Source: Deltaproteobacteria bacterium RIFOXYD12_FULL_55_16 (GTDB taxonomy: Bacteria; Desulfobacterota; Desulfobulbia; Desulfobulbales; Desulfurivibrionaceae). Taken from it: a DNA stretch of 45,401 bases. The notes under the pieces were generated by a model, which had not been told where the DNA came from, did no database searches, and saw only the letters and a list, made by a program, of their open reading frames with translations. The first letter of the stretch is position 1. Each line of letters starts with the position of its first letter. Positions 33,691 to 41,659 of the stretch are shown here, one piece after another. The stretch covers positions 1 through 45,401 of the forward strand of contig MGTC01000042.1 of NCBI GenBank assembly GCA_001799255.1, in the 5' to 3' direction. Position numbers and translations under genes: made by a program.

Positions 33691-35124
33691 ATGAGGTTGA
33701 CCAATGTTTTAAGAAAAATGTCACATTTAAGGGTGAAAAATGCGGAGTTGGATGATTCGGTTATTCGTGTAGTTCCGGAGTTTATTGATGATCTTGGGGC
33801 TTCCCTTGCCGCAGCTGCCAGTTTGACTATTGCCGAAGCCATGGTCGACCAGGTGTCCGTTGTTCCTTTGCCGCCCCCTGATAATTATGCCGTAACGGTT
33901 ATTGTGGAAGAAGAAGCAGTTAAAGAAGCAGCCGTTACAGAAGAGGCAGTTACAGAGGAGGTAGTTGCAGAAGAGGCGGTTACAGAGGAAGCAGTTACAG
34001 AAGAGGCAGTTACAGAGGAAGCAGTTGCAGAAGAGGCAGTTGCAGAAGAGGCAGTTGCAGAAGAGGCGGTTACAGAAGAAGCAGTTGCAGAAAAAATAGT
34101 TGCCAGGGGCGCAGTCGAGGCTGTGCCTGTTGATCCTGATTGTTGCCATTACATAGTGTTTCGGGATTTCCCCGATCAGAGAGAAAATGGCGATGACAGC
34201 GGCGTTACGGACGCTCTCTGGGTTCGTATGTGGACTGGGTTAAACGAATACCTGCTGGATATTTGCTGTGAAAAAAAGGCCCCTGATTTCACGGCGATCC
34301 CCGTAATCGTCGAAATGATCCATGATTCCTTGCTGGCAGATAATGCGCTGATCCGGATGCTGTTTGCCAAAAAGCGAGGTGATGATCTCACTTCCCACAT
34401 GCTGGATATGGCCGTAGTGGCCACCAAGATGGGCATCGTCCTTGGCTATGACCGTGACCGCTTGCGGGAATTGGCGCTCTGTGCCCTGTTGCACGACATC
34501 GGCATGCTGAGGGTTTCGCCGGATGTGGTGATGCGGGAAAGCGAACTGAGTAAGATCGATCTGGTCGAAATCCAAAAACATCCCCTTTATTCATACGAAA
34601 TTCTCATGGAGAGCGGTCTGTCTGCCGTGATCGCCGAGGTTGCCCGCCAGGTGCATGAAAGGGAGGATGGCTCCGGTTATCCCCGAGGCTTGCGGGGGGG
34701 GGAGATTCATGAGTATGCCTCTATCATCAGTCTGGCCGATACTTATACCGCTATGCTCCAGCCCCGGCCGCAGCGGGAGAGGAAAATTCCCTTTGAGATC
34801 GTCAAGGAGATTATAGAGCGGGGGCAAGGACAGTTCAATCGGCAGCTGATGAAGGTGCTGATTGACGAGTTCTCGATTTTTCCTGTTGGTCTCTATGTGC
34901 AATTGAACACCGGCGAGATCGCCAAGGTGAAGAAGGCGAACAAGTTGGCGCCGTTGCGGCCTGAGGTGATGGTGGTGACTGATGTCCGGGGCCGTCGGCT
35001 GGCAGAGCCCAAGGAATACAATCTGATGCGCGAGCCGTTGTTGACGGTAGTTGATTCTGCTTTTGAACAGGAAGGCGGATTTACCGGCAAGCCGACGAAG
35101 GCTTCAGCGGGGGGCGCAGCATGA
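33691..35124 (+). CDS. HD-GYP domain protein with acidic pentapeptide-repeat linker
   Basis: Residues ~1-75 have no family I can name. Residues ~81-135 are an acidic linker of eleven EEAV-type pentapeptides. The C-terminal HD-GYP domain (residues ~230-420) has ALLHDIGML, HEREDGSGYPRGLRGGE and SLADTYTAML. Active HD-GYP enzymes hydrolyse c-di-GMP. Here the usual HHE is VHE, and HDIGK is HDIGM, so at least one metal-ligand His is absent and activity may be altered. The gene overlaps the export fusion by four bases. Together with the PilZ gene it suggests c-di-GMP control of polysaccharide export. A G9 tract lies at 34694-34702. Confidence 0.85.
   Translation: MRLTNVLRKMSHLRVKNAELDDSVIRVVPEFIDDLGASLAAAASLTIAEAMVDQVSVVPLPPPDNYAVTVIVEEEAVKEAAVTEEAVTEEVVAEEAVTEEAVTEEAVTEEAVAEEAVAEEAVAEEAVTEEAVAEKIVARGAVEAVPVDPDCCHYIVFRDFPDQRENGDDSGVTDALWVRMWTGLNEYLLDICCEKKAPDFTAIPVIVEMIHDSLLADNALIRMLFAKKRGDDLTSHMLDMAVVATKMGIVLGYDRDRLRELALCALLHDIGMLRVSPDVVMRESELSKIDLVEIQKHPLYSYEILMESGLSAVIAEVARQVHEREDGSGYPRGLRGGEIHEYASIISLADTYTAMLQPRPQRERKIPFEIVKEIIERGQGQFNRQLMKVLIDEFSIFPVGLYVQLNTGEIAKVKKANKLAPLRPEVMVVTDVRGRRLAEPKEYNLMREPLLTVVDSAFEQEGGFTGKPTKASAGGAA
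33931..34095 (+). repeat. Eleven-unit 15-bp tandem repeat in the HD-GYP gene
   Basis: Eleven consecutive 15-base units, each close to GCAGTTGCAGAAGAG, encode pentapeptides of the form A-V-(T/A)-E-E. Three neighbouring units (34021-34065) are identical, which points to recent slippage. The reading frame is kept by any gain or loss of whole units. The linker is expected to be extended and strongly acidic. Confidence 0.9.
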
Positions 35125-37898
35125 AAAGATCTTCTTTTCCCTGGCTGGTCGTGGTTTTTTGCTGTGTTCTGCCGCTTCTCACTGGATGCGCCAGACCGGT
35201 TCCGTTTTCTCTGCAGGATCCGGGAGTGGCCCGGGTCAAATCTGAAAATAAATGGTCCATGGATATCGGCCCGGAGATGTCTGGTAGTTATCGCAGCCTG
35301 TGGGTGGATGATTTTGATCACGGTTGCGGATTGGATCTTATCGGTGGCAGCACCGAACCGGGGGATATCTTTTACTGGCGTGGAGATGGGAACGGTAACT
35401 GGGCGCGGGAGCAGCGCATCCGGATCAGGGCTGATGTTCGCTCCCTGGTCGCAGGGGATATTACCGGGAAAGGATATCAGGATCTCATTTTTTCCAGTAT
35501 TGGTGATACCAAGGGAATCCACATCAAGTTCAACGAGCAGGGTAGTTTTCAGGCCGGGCATCCGATTACCGAAAAGGAACTGTACGAGGGACTGCGCCTG
35601 GTCGATGTCAATGGCGACGGGCATCTGGATATTATCGCGGCAAACACCTCTGGCGTAGTCATTGGCGGTATTCAGGTCTGGCTGGGCGATGGCCAGGGGA
35701 ATTTTATTACCGAAACTGGCCCTACCCGGACTGGAATCTACAAGAATATTGCCGTTGCTGATTTGAATAAGGACGGCAAGGTGGATATTGTTGGAGCCGG
35801 CTGGGGGATTGATTCCGCAGTCTTGCGGGTCTGGTTCGGCCTGGGTGACGGTCGTTGGTCAGCCGGCCCGCTGCTGGCTCGGGATTCCTACTGGGGGGTG
35901 GAGATCGTCGATGTGGATGGTGATGGCCATCAGGATATTATCGCGGCCTCTAATTTCAACGGGGTGCAATTTTTTTACGGTGATGGGAAGGGTGGTTTTC
36001 CGCGGTCGGAAATGCTCAGTAAAAAGGGGAGCTTCTGGCGGGCCAAGGCCGCTGATCTTAATGGCGATGGATTGCTGGATATAGTCGCAACCTCCAATGA
36101 CAACCATGGCCTCTTCGTCTGGTATCAGGAACTGACTTCTGGAGGGGTGAGGAAGTGGGGACCCAGGGATGAGGGACTCCCTAAGACTGGTTATTATTAC
36201 GATCTTACCATCCGGGATATTAACGGTGACGGGCGACCGGATATTATCGCGGCCTCTCACGGTGAGGGACTCAAGGTCTGGTTGCAGGGTACGGCGCCAA
36301 CTAGGGTTTTTGCTGAGGAATGCCGAAAGCAAGAAGAAATCCCCTTGCCGCCGACCCCGGTTGAGAAAATCGAGAAAATTTCTGAAAAGGTAGTTATCCC
36401 GGTCTTTAGTACGGCAGTTTTTTTTGATACGGGGAAGGTCGTACTGCGGCCCGAAACCATCGTGGTCTTGAACCGGGTGGCCGAGTTCTTGCGGACGACA
36501 GAGGGTACTTTGTTGGAGATGGACGGTTTTGCCGATATTCGGGATATTAATACTTCCGAATTCCCCAACAATCAGAAACTTTCCGAAGGGCGGGCGAGGA
36601 GTGTCGCCCGTTATCTCATGGAACAGGGTATTCCCCAGGAGCGAATAAAGGAAGATGCGTTTGGCGATAGTGTGGTTCGATATCCAGGTCTGGATCCGGC
36701 TTCTTTGCAGAAAAATCGCCGGGTGGATATCCGGGTTATTTTTCAGGGTAATCTTGCAGGCGAGGACTTGCCGGTCAAGAGTGACGGCGAGGTGAATCCA
36801 GTCGTACCGGCGGTTTTGCCTGATCCAGCGGCAGCCGGTCTTATCCTGCCCAACGACCCGTTTGAGCAAGCTCCCGAGCTGATTCCTATGCAGGAATACA
36901 AGGCTTACAAAACAATCGAGGGGATTGCTGAATATCGAATTGGCCCCACGGACGTGGTGGAGGCAACCATCTGGGAAGGAATTAAGGAGAATATTTACAA
37001 GCTTAATGTTTCACCGCGGGGAACTATTTCCTTCTCCTATATTACTGATTTCAAGTTGGCCGGTCTGACACCAACCGAAGCTGATCAGGCGCTGGGGGAA
37101 TTTCTGCGGCAGTACATCCGGCGTCCCTTGGTTAAGGTGCGGCCTCTGGAAAAATTGGCTTATAGTGCTTCCATCTTTGGGGCGGTTCGGGATTTGACCC
37201 GTCAACCGACCGGGCCTGGAACTTATCGGCTTTTTGGCAAGGAACGGCTGACAGAGTTTATCTCCCGGGTCGGTGGCTATCTGGAAAAAGCTGATCTGAC
37301 CAGGGTTGAAGTCACCAGGGCTCGCAAGACTTATCGGGTGAACGTTTATGATATTATGTTCAAGGCAGATTATCGCCATGATATCGCTATTGATGATGGG
37401 GATGTGTTGTTTATTCCTTACAAGAGTGAGGTCAAGAACCGGGTCTTTGTGTTCGGTGAGGTGATGCGGCCGGGCCTGTTCGCCTATGACGCAGCTATTA
37501 CCCTCCTGGAGGCTTTGACCCTGGCCGGTGGGCCATCCTACTATGCCAAAGCCGATGAGGTAATGATTATCCGGGGGGATGAGACCAGACCGGAAGCCTT
37601 TACCGTCAACCTTAATGATCTCTACCAGAAAGGCGATTTCAGGCAGAATGTTTCTCTGCAGAACGGGGATATAATTTATCTGGCGACCAACACGGCTGGC
37701 AATATCCGTGATTTTCTGCGGGCCCTGTCGCCTTATTTAACCGTGATGCGGACGCCGATGGATACTTATTCCGCCTCTGCCCTGCCCAGGTGGGAAGGTC
37801 TGCCTTTGAAGAGAGACGCAGCGCCAGCGGCCACTACGATCCTTTCGGCTCCTCCCGGAATGCCGCAGGGTGGTGGCGATGTTTGGGGCGGCAGGTAA
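35121..37898 (+). CDS. Outer-membrane lipoprotein fusing FG-GAP propeller, OmpA and Wza-type export domains
   Basis: This 925-residue protein starts with a lipoprotein signal (lipobox LLTGC). Residues ~60-395 contain seven FG-GAP/VCBS-type blades; five have a full Ca2+ loop such as VDVNGDGHLD, ADLNKDGKVD, VDVDGDGHQD, ADLNGDGLLD and RDINGDGRPD, while the first two (DDFDHGCGLD, GDITGKGYQD) are weaker. Residues ~430-545 are an OmpA peptidoglycan-binding-type domain (VFFDTGKVVLRPET, KLSEGRARSVARYL, NRRVDIRV). From ~600 to ~860 come polysaccharide-export and SLBB domains (YRIGPTDVVEATIWEG, VFVFGEVMRPGLFAYD). The order is unusual for a Wza-type channel. It overlaps the HD-GYP gene and is followed by the Wzz-like gene. 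Confidence 0.88.
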   Translation: MKRSSFPWLVVVFCCVLPLLTGCARPVPFSLQDPGVARVKSENKWSMDIGPEMSGSYRSLWVDDFDHGCGLDLIGGSTEPGDIFYWRGDGNGNWAREQRIRIRADVRSLVAGDITGKGYQDLIFSSIGDTKGIHIKFNEQGSFQAGHPITEKELYEGLRLVDVNGDGHLDIIAANTSGVVIGGIQVWLGDGQGNFITETGPTRTGIYKNIAVADLNKDGKVDIVGAGWGIDSAVLRVWFGLGDGRWSAGPLLARDSYWGVEIVDVDGDGHQDIIAASNFNGVQFFYGDGKGGFPRSEMLSKKGSFWRAKAADLNGDGLLDIVATSNDNHGLFVWYQELTSGGVRKWGPRDEGLPKTGYYYDLTIRDINGDGRPDIIAASHGEGLKVWLQGTAPTRVFAEECRKQEEIPLPPTPVEKIEKISEKVVIPVFSTAVFFDTGKVVLRPETIVVLNRVAEFLRTTEGTLLEMDGFADIRDINTSEFPNNQKLSEGRARSVARYLMEQGIPQERIKEDAFGDSVVRYPGLDPASLQKNRRVDIRVIFQGNLAGEDLPVKSDGEVNPVVPAVLPDPAAAGLILPNDPFEQAPELIPMQEYKAYKTIEGIAEYRIGPTDVVEATIWEGIKENIYKLNVSPRGTISFSYITDFKLAGLTPTEADQALGEFLRQYIRRPLVKVRPLEKLAYSASIFGAVRDLTRQPTGPGTYRLFGKERLTEFISRVGGYLEKADLTRVEVTRARKTYRVNVYDIMFKADYRHDIAIDDGDVLFIPYKSEVKNRVFVFGEVMRPGLFAYDAAITLLEALTLAGGPSYYAKADEVMIIRGDETRPEAFTVNLNDLYQKGDFRQNVSLQNGDIIYLATNTAGNIRDFLRALSPYLTVMRTPMDTYSASALPRWEGLPLKRDAAPAATTILSAPPGMPQGGGDVWGGR

Positions 37899-37916
37899 AG
37901 ATGGAGAACTTGAGAC

Positions 37917-40139
37917 ATGGCTGAATATACGATTGCTGACGTCCGGGAGATTTTCCATCGCCGGAAACGGACGATCAAGATCAGTGGTCTGATCTCCGGC
38001 TTGCTCATGCTGTTTTTGGTTTTTTACGCTAAGCCTGAGCCTATTTTTGAAGCAGAGGTGTCGCTGAAGATTGAAAAAGTCACCACCGTGGGTGATATTC
38101 TTATTGGCACCGTTCGGCCAGGGGATCATATCGCTACGGCGGCGGTGATGATCAGCAGTTTTCCGGTCTTGCGAGTTGTTGCCCAGAAAGCAGGATTTAT
38201 CCCGGCGGAATTGCAACCTGACGCCATTCTCCGTTCTCCTGAATACATGGCGCGGATCAAGGAACTGGAAAAGGGCATTACGGCGACCGCCGACCGGGCA
38301 GGAAGCAACATTCTCATTGTCAAGATGCAGCATACCAAGCCAGCCATGGCCAAAAAGCTGGCCGAGCTGGTGGCGTCATCATATCGAGAGGCGGCTTATT
38401 ATGAAAGAAATCAAAGTGTTATCAATGAGATTAAAATCGTTGAAGACCAGTCGGCTAAAGCCAGGGAAAGGTTAACCACCGCCAGGGAGCAGCTGAATGA
38501 ATTCCGCAAAAGCCTGGAGCTGACCTCGGTTAATGATGAGCAGCAGGTTATTCTCGCGAGGTATGTTGAGAGAAAGAATATCGTTGACAACCTGGGCTTC
38601 AAGATTGCCCGGATCAATGATGACCTTGCCACCATGCGCCAGAAGATCGATCCGGATGAAGACACCCGCTGGGTTTTTACTCCCGGGGGCATTATTACCG
38701 GCGGTGTCCAGGGCAAGCTCAATGATGTTCTTAAAGATTTGCGGGTAAAAGAAAAATCGCTGTTGCATCATTACACGGCAAATCATCCAGAAGTAGTGGC
38801 TATCAGAGAGGAAAAAAACGCGATTATCAAACAGTTTGTCGTTGATCTTGAGGCGGAGAAAAAACGTTATGCTGATGAGATCAAGGCGGTTGAGATTGAT
38901 CTGGTTGAAACTTACGCCAAGCTGAAAGGTATCCCGGATGCGGCCAAAACCTATGATCTGCTGCTGCGGGAAGTGGAGGCCAACGAGGCTCTTTTTAACA
39001 AAATCCTGATGAAACAGCAGGAGGTTGAGGTGCGGAAGGCGGAGCTGGTGGAAGATGTGACCCTTGCCCGTTACCCTGTTCTGCCTACGGTGCCGATAAC
39101 CAGGATCGCTTTTATTGGCAACCTGGTGGTGAGCCTGATTCTGGCCGTGATCATCGGTTTTATTGCCGGTTTCATTCACGAAGCGCTGGATACTGTGCCT
39201 CGCAAACTGGATGTTCTGGCTGAAACCTTCGGGATTCCGATCATGACCACGGTAACCGCCTGGCACAGATCGGAAGGTTTGTCCCTGATCCGTGATCGTT
39301 ACCCTGGCCTTGCCGCAGAGGAGGTGTTGCGCTATCTGTCCCTGCCTGTTCACTTCCTTGCCGATTCTGCTCTGGCCGAGGAATATCGAGTGGTGGTGCC
39401 AAATCTGCTGTTGACGGCACGGGAAAACGATATTCGAACCCTGGCTGTAATGAGCGCCACAAAAGGGGAGGGGGTCACGACTTTTTCCGCCAACCTTGCC
39501 GTTGCTCTTGCTCAGGCCGGGCGTAGCGTGGCTCTGGTTGACGCAAATTTCCAGGCGCCAATGCTGCACAGGCTGTTTGGGGTTGATCGCCAGCCGGGAC
39601 TGAGCGAGGTTGTCATGGGCACTGAAGACTGGGAAATTTCTATTCGCAGGATTACTGATCTGATGTTGGGCGAAATTCATGCCCAACACCTGTTGGCACC
39701 CTCTGGTCTGGATAATCTTTATATTCTCACTGGCGGGAACAGGGTGGAAAATCCGGCTAATTTTATCAATTCCCAACGGATGAAGGATCTTTTTGCCTCG
39801 TTGCGGGACTTTTTTGATTTTGTCATCATCGACACCAGCGCCATCCTGGAGACCTCCGAAACCTCCATTCTGGCAGAGAAAGTGGACGCGGCTCTGCTTC
39901 TGACTGAGTACGAGAAGCTGGATCGGGGCACCTTGGTCAAATTCAGGAATCACCTGGAAAGTTTGCGGGTGAAAGTCGTCGGAGTGGTGGTAAACAAAGG
40001 CAAGACAGCGACCTCTCTTGCAACCGAACGCGAAAAGTTGCACATGGGTACTCTGGTCAGGTTAAGGAATCGCCTGGAAAGTCTGCGGGTGAAAGTCGCC
40101 CGGATTGTGGCAGAGAAAAGAAAAAAAATCCTTTCCTGA
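37917..40139 (+). CDS. Wzz/GumC chain-length protein with degenerate BY-kinase domain
   Basis: This 740-residue inner-membrane protein has an N-terminal Wzz domain with membrane helices at residues ~22-40 and ~394-418 and a long coiled-coil region between (about residues 160-350). The C-terminal ATPase-like domain (from ~residue 505) has SATKGEGVTTFSANLA, VALVDANFQAP and FDFVIIDTSAIL. In place of the GEGK(S/T) P-loop the sequence is GEGVT: Val520 replaces the lysine. The second Walker A' Asp is Asn, and no tyrosine cluster ends the protein. It is therefore probably not an active tyrosine kinase. A 40-residue tandem duplication ends the gene. It should pair with the upstream export protein to set chain length. 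Confidence 0.86.
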   Translation: MAEYTIADVREIFHRRKRTIKISGLISGLLMLFLVFYAKPEPIFEAEVSLKIEKVTTVGDILIGTVRPGDHIATAAVMISSFPVLRVVAQKAGFIPAELQPDAILRSPEYMARIKELEKGITATADRAGSNILIVKMQHTKPAMAKKLAELVASSYREAAYYERNQSVINEIKIVEDQSAKARERLTTAREQLNEFRKSLELTSVNDEQQVILARYVERKNIVDNLGFKIARINDDLATMRQKIDPDEDTRWVFTPGGIITGGVQGKLNDVLKDLRVKEKSLLHHYTANHPEVVAIREEKNAIIKQFVVDLEAEKKRYADEIKAVEIDLVETYAKLKGIPDAAKTYDLLLREVEANEALFNKILMKQQEVEVRKAELVEDVTLARYPVLPTVPITRIAFIGNLVVSLILAVIIGFIAGFIHEALDTVPRKLDVLAETFGIPIMTTVTAWHRSEGLSLIRDRYPGLAAEEVLRYLSLPVHFLADSALAEEYRVVVPNLLLTARENDIRTLAVMSATKGEGVTTFSANLAVALAQAGRSVALVDANFQAPMLHRLFGVDRQPGLSEVVMGTEDWEISIRRITDLMLGEIHAQHLLAPSGLDNLYILTGGNRVENPANFINSQRMKDLFASLRDFFDFVIIDTSAILETSETSILAEKVDAALLLTEYEKLDRGTLVKFRNHLESLRVKVVGVVVNKGKTATSLATEREKLHMGTLVRLRNRLESLRVKVARIVAEKRKKILS
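39912..40139 (+). repeat. 120-bp tandem duplication at the 3' end of the Wzz/kinase-like gene
   Basis: The block starting at 39912 (EKLDRGTLVKFRNHLESLRV) recurs exactly 120 bases later at 40032 (EKLHMGTLVRLRNRLESLRV). The DNA copies share many identical bases, including GGAATC-CCTGGAAAGT and GCGGGTGAAAGTCG stretches. The second copy ends with the stop codon. The period is 40 codons, so the frame is kept. Confidence 0.85.
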
Positions 40140-40141
40140 TG

Positions 40142-40212
40142 CTCTTGCAAAAAGCCTGAAAAAGGTTTTTGTTCGTTACCCCGGCTTTTGCGAGGGGACG
40201 GCTTTTTGTGAG
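40142..40212. repeat. Intergenic palindromic element between Wzz-like and Wzy-like genes
   Basis: CTCTTGCAAAAAGCC (40142-40156) can pair with GGCTTTTGCGAG (40183-40194) or, alternatively, with GGCTTTTTGTGAG (40200-40212). The two right arms are mutually exclusive. It could act as a terminator or attenuator, or it could be a REP-like element. It begins two bases after the stop codon. Confidence 0.5.
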
Positions 40213-40285
40213 ACCATCTTTCTTGAGTTGGGTTAAAATGACTGATCATTTCCTCATTTCTCCTGTCTCATTTTCCATCTGATAG

Positions 40286-41659
40286 ATGGAAACTTCTCTT
40301 CTGGCATACGGAGGCTTTGCCGTCCTGTTTTTGCTGTTGATAATAACGGTTATCAGTCCAGTAATCGCCCTTTATCTGCTCCCGCTGGCCTTTTCCCTTT
40401 CTCCGGAGATAGGCCTTGGCCAAACCGCAGCTCGGGAAATCTCCATTAAACTGGAAGACATGTTGTTGACCGTGCTGCTGATCCGGGTGGCCTTCGATTT
40501 TGTAGTCAACAAGAATTTCCCAGCCGAAAGGCTGGCAGGGGGGCGGTTTTTCACGCCGATGTTCCTGCATTCTCTGGTGCTGATTCTGACTACCACCCTC
40601 GGGGTTGCCATGTTGTATGCCTCCCCGGCCGCTGGCTTTTTCTTCACCCTCAAGTTGGTCGAGTATTTTTTCTTTTTCTTCGTGGTCTTTTTTTATGCCC
40701 AGAATCAAAGAGATATTAAAATTATGCTTGCTGCTGTCTTGCTTACCATGGCCATTGTCACCTTTAACGGTTATCTGCAAATTCCTGGAGGCGGCCGAAT
40801 TGCCATGCCCTTTGAAGGTGAGCAGCTGGAGCCTAACACCTTTGGCGGTTATTATGTGGTATTGGGCGCTGTTGTCGCCGGTCTTTATATCCATGAACCC
40901 AAGGGGTGGAAAAAAATCTTTTACGCCCTGTTGCTGGCGGCTGCGGTGCTGCCGTTTGTTTACACCCAGTCGCGGGGCTCATGGGTGGCTGGGGGATTCT
41001 CCCTGCTTACCTTTCTGGCCCTGACCAAAGGCCTGCACCGTAAGGTGTTGATCTTCGCTTTTGCCATACTGGCCGTGATGTCCATCCCTCTGCTGCCTCA
41101 GCATATTCAGGAAAGGGCCAGATTCTGGAAAGCGGAGGAGGGCTTTACCCGTACGGAAACAATCGGGGAGATGAAGTTTGACCCTTCCACCTCCGAGCGT
41201 ATTGAGGGGTATAGAAAGGCACTGGGGCTTTTTGCCCGCAGTCCGATTTTTGGTCGCGGCATGACCGGGGCCGGATTTTTTGATGGCCAGTTTGTCCGGC
41301 TCATGGTTGAGAATGGCATTCTGGGTTTGGCGAGTTTTGCTTATCTCAACTATCGGATTCTGGGCTATCTTCTTTCGATTTATCGCCGGAGCCCAGATCC
41401 CTTCAGCAGGGGCATGGCTCTGGGGTTGCTGTGCGCCACCACCGGCATGCTTGTCCACAGCCTTGGCGCCAACACCTACATTATCGTGCGGATTATGGAG
41501 CCTTACATGCTTCTGCTGGCCTTGCTGGTGAGTTACGAGAAGATGATCAAGGCCGGGGTCAGAGGAGCTGTGGTCGAGGCGCCTTCCCGATATACCTACC
41601 CCTATCTGATCGGCGCCCCGTCCGTGGCCAACGGTGGCATGTTGCAAGGAGCCAGATGA
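40286..41659 (+). CDS. O-antigen ligase / Wzy-like polysaccharide membrane protein
   Basis: This 457-residue multi-pass membrane protein has about ten or eleven hydrophobic segments. A large loop carries the family's motif YTQSRGSWVAGGF, and RIEGYRKALGLFARSPIFGRGMTGAG marks the following periplasmic part. This is the Wzy_C/O-antigen ligase family, which includes both polymerases and ligases; in an exopolysaccharide export operon a polymerase is more likely. No good ribosome binding site is seen before ATG 40286. Its stop overlaps the WbqC-like start by four bases (ATGA). Confidence 0.83.
   Translation: METSLLAYGGFAVLFLLLIITVISPVIALYLLPLAFSLSPEIGLGQTAAREISIKLEDMLLTVLLIRVAFDFVVNKNFPAERLAGGRFFTPMFLHSLVLILTTTLGVAMLYASPAAGFFFTLKLVEYFFFFFVVFFYAQNQRDIKIMLAAVLLTMAIVTFNGYLQIPGGGRIAMPFEGEQLEPNTFGGYYVVLGAVVAGLYIHEPKGWKKIFYALLLAAAVLPFVYTQSRGSWVAGGFSLLTFLALTKGLHRKVLIFAFAILAVMSIPLLPQHIQERARFWKAEEGFTRTETIGEMKFDPSTSERIEGYRKALGLFARSPIFGRGMTGAGFFDGQFVRLMVENGILGLASFAYLNYRILGYLLSIYRRSPDPFSRGMALGLLCATTGMLVHSLGANTYIIVRIMEPYMLLLALLVSYEKMIKAGVRGAVVEAPSRYTYPYLIGAPSVANGGMLQGAR

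Noticed and set aside
33931-34095. Possible CRISPR array
   Set aside because: The 15-bp units are directly adjacent with no spacers and encode a regular pentapeptide, so this is a coding tandem repeat.
33727-34149. Cys-rich minus-strand ORF with repeated Cys-Asn and Phe-Cys units
   Set aside because: The pattern is only the reverse reading of the 15-bp repeat in the HD-GYP gene; there is no start signal or independent support.
38472-40043. Minus-strand ORF of 523 residues opposite the Wzz-like gene
   Set aside because: The low-complexity Gln/His-rich translation has no motif, while the plus strand holds a complete Wzz/kinase-like protein.
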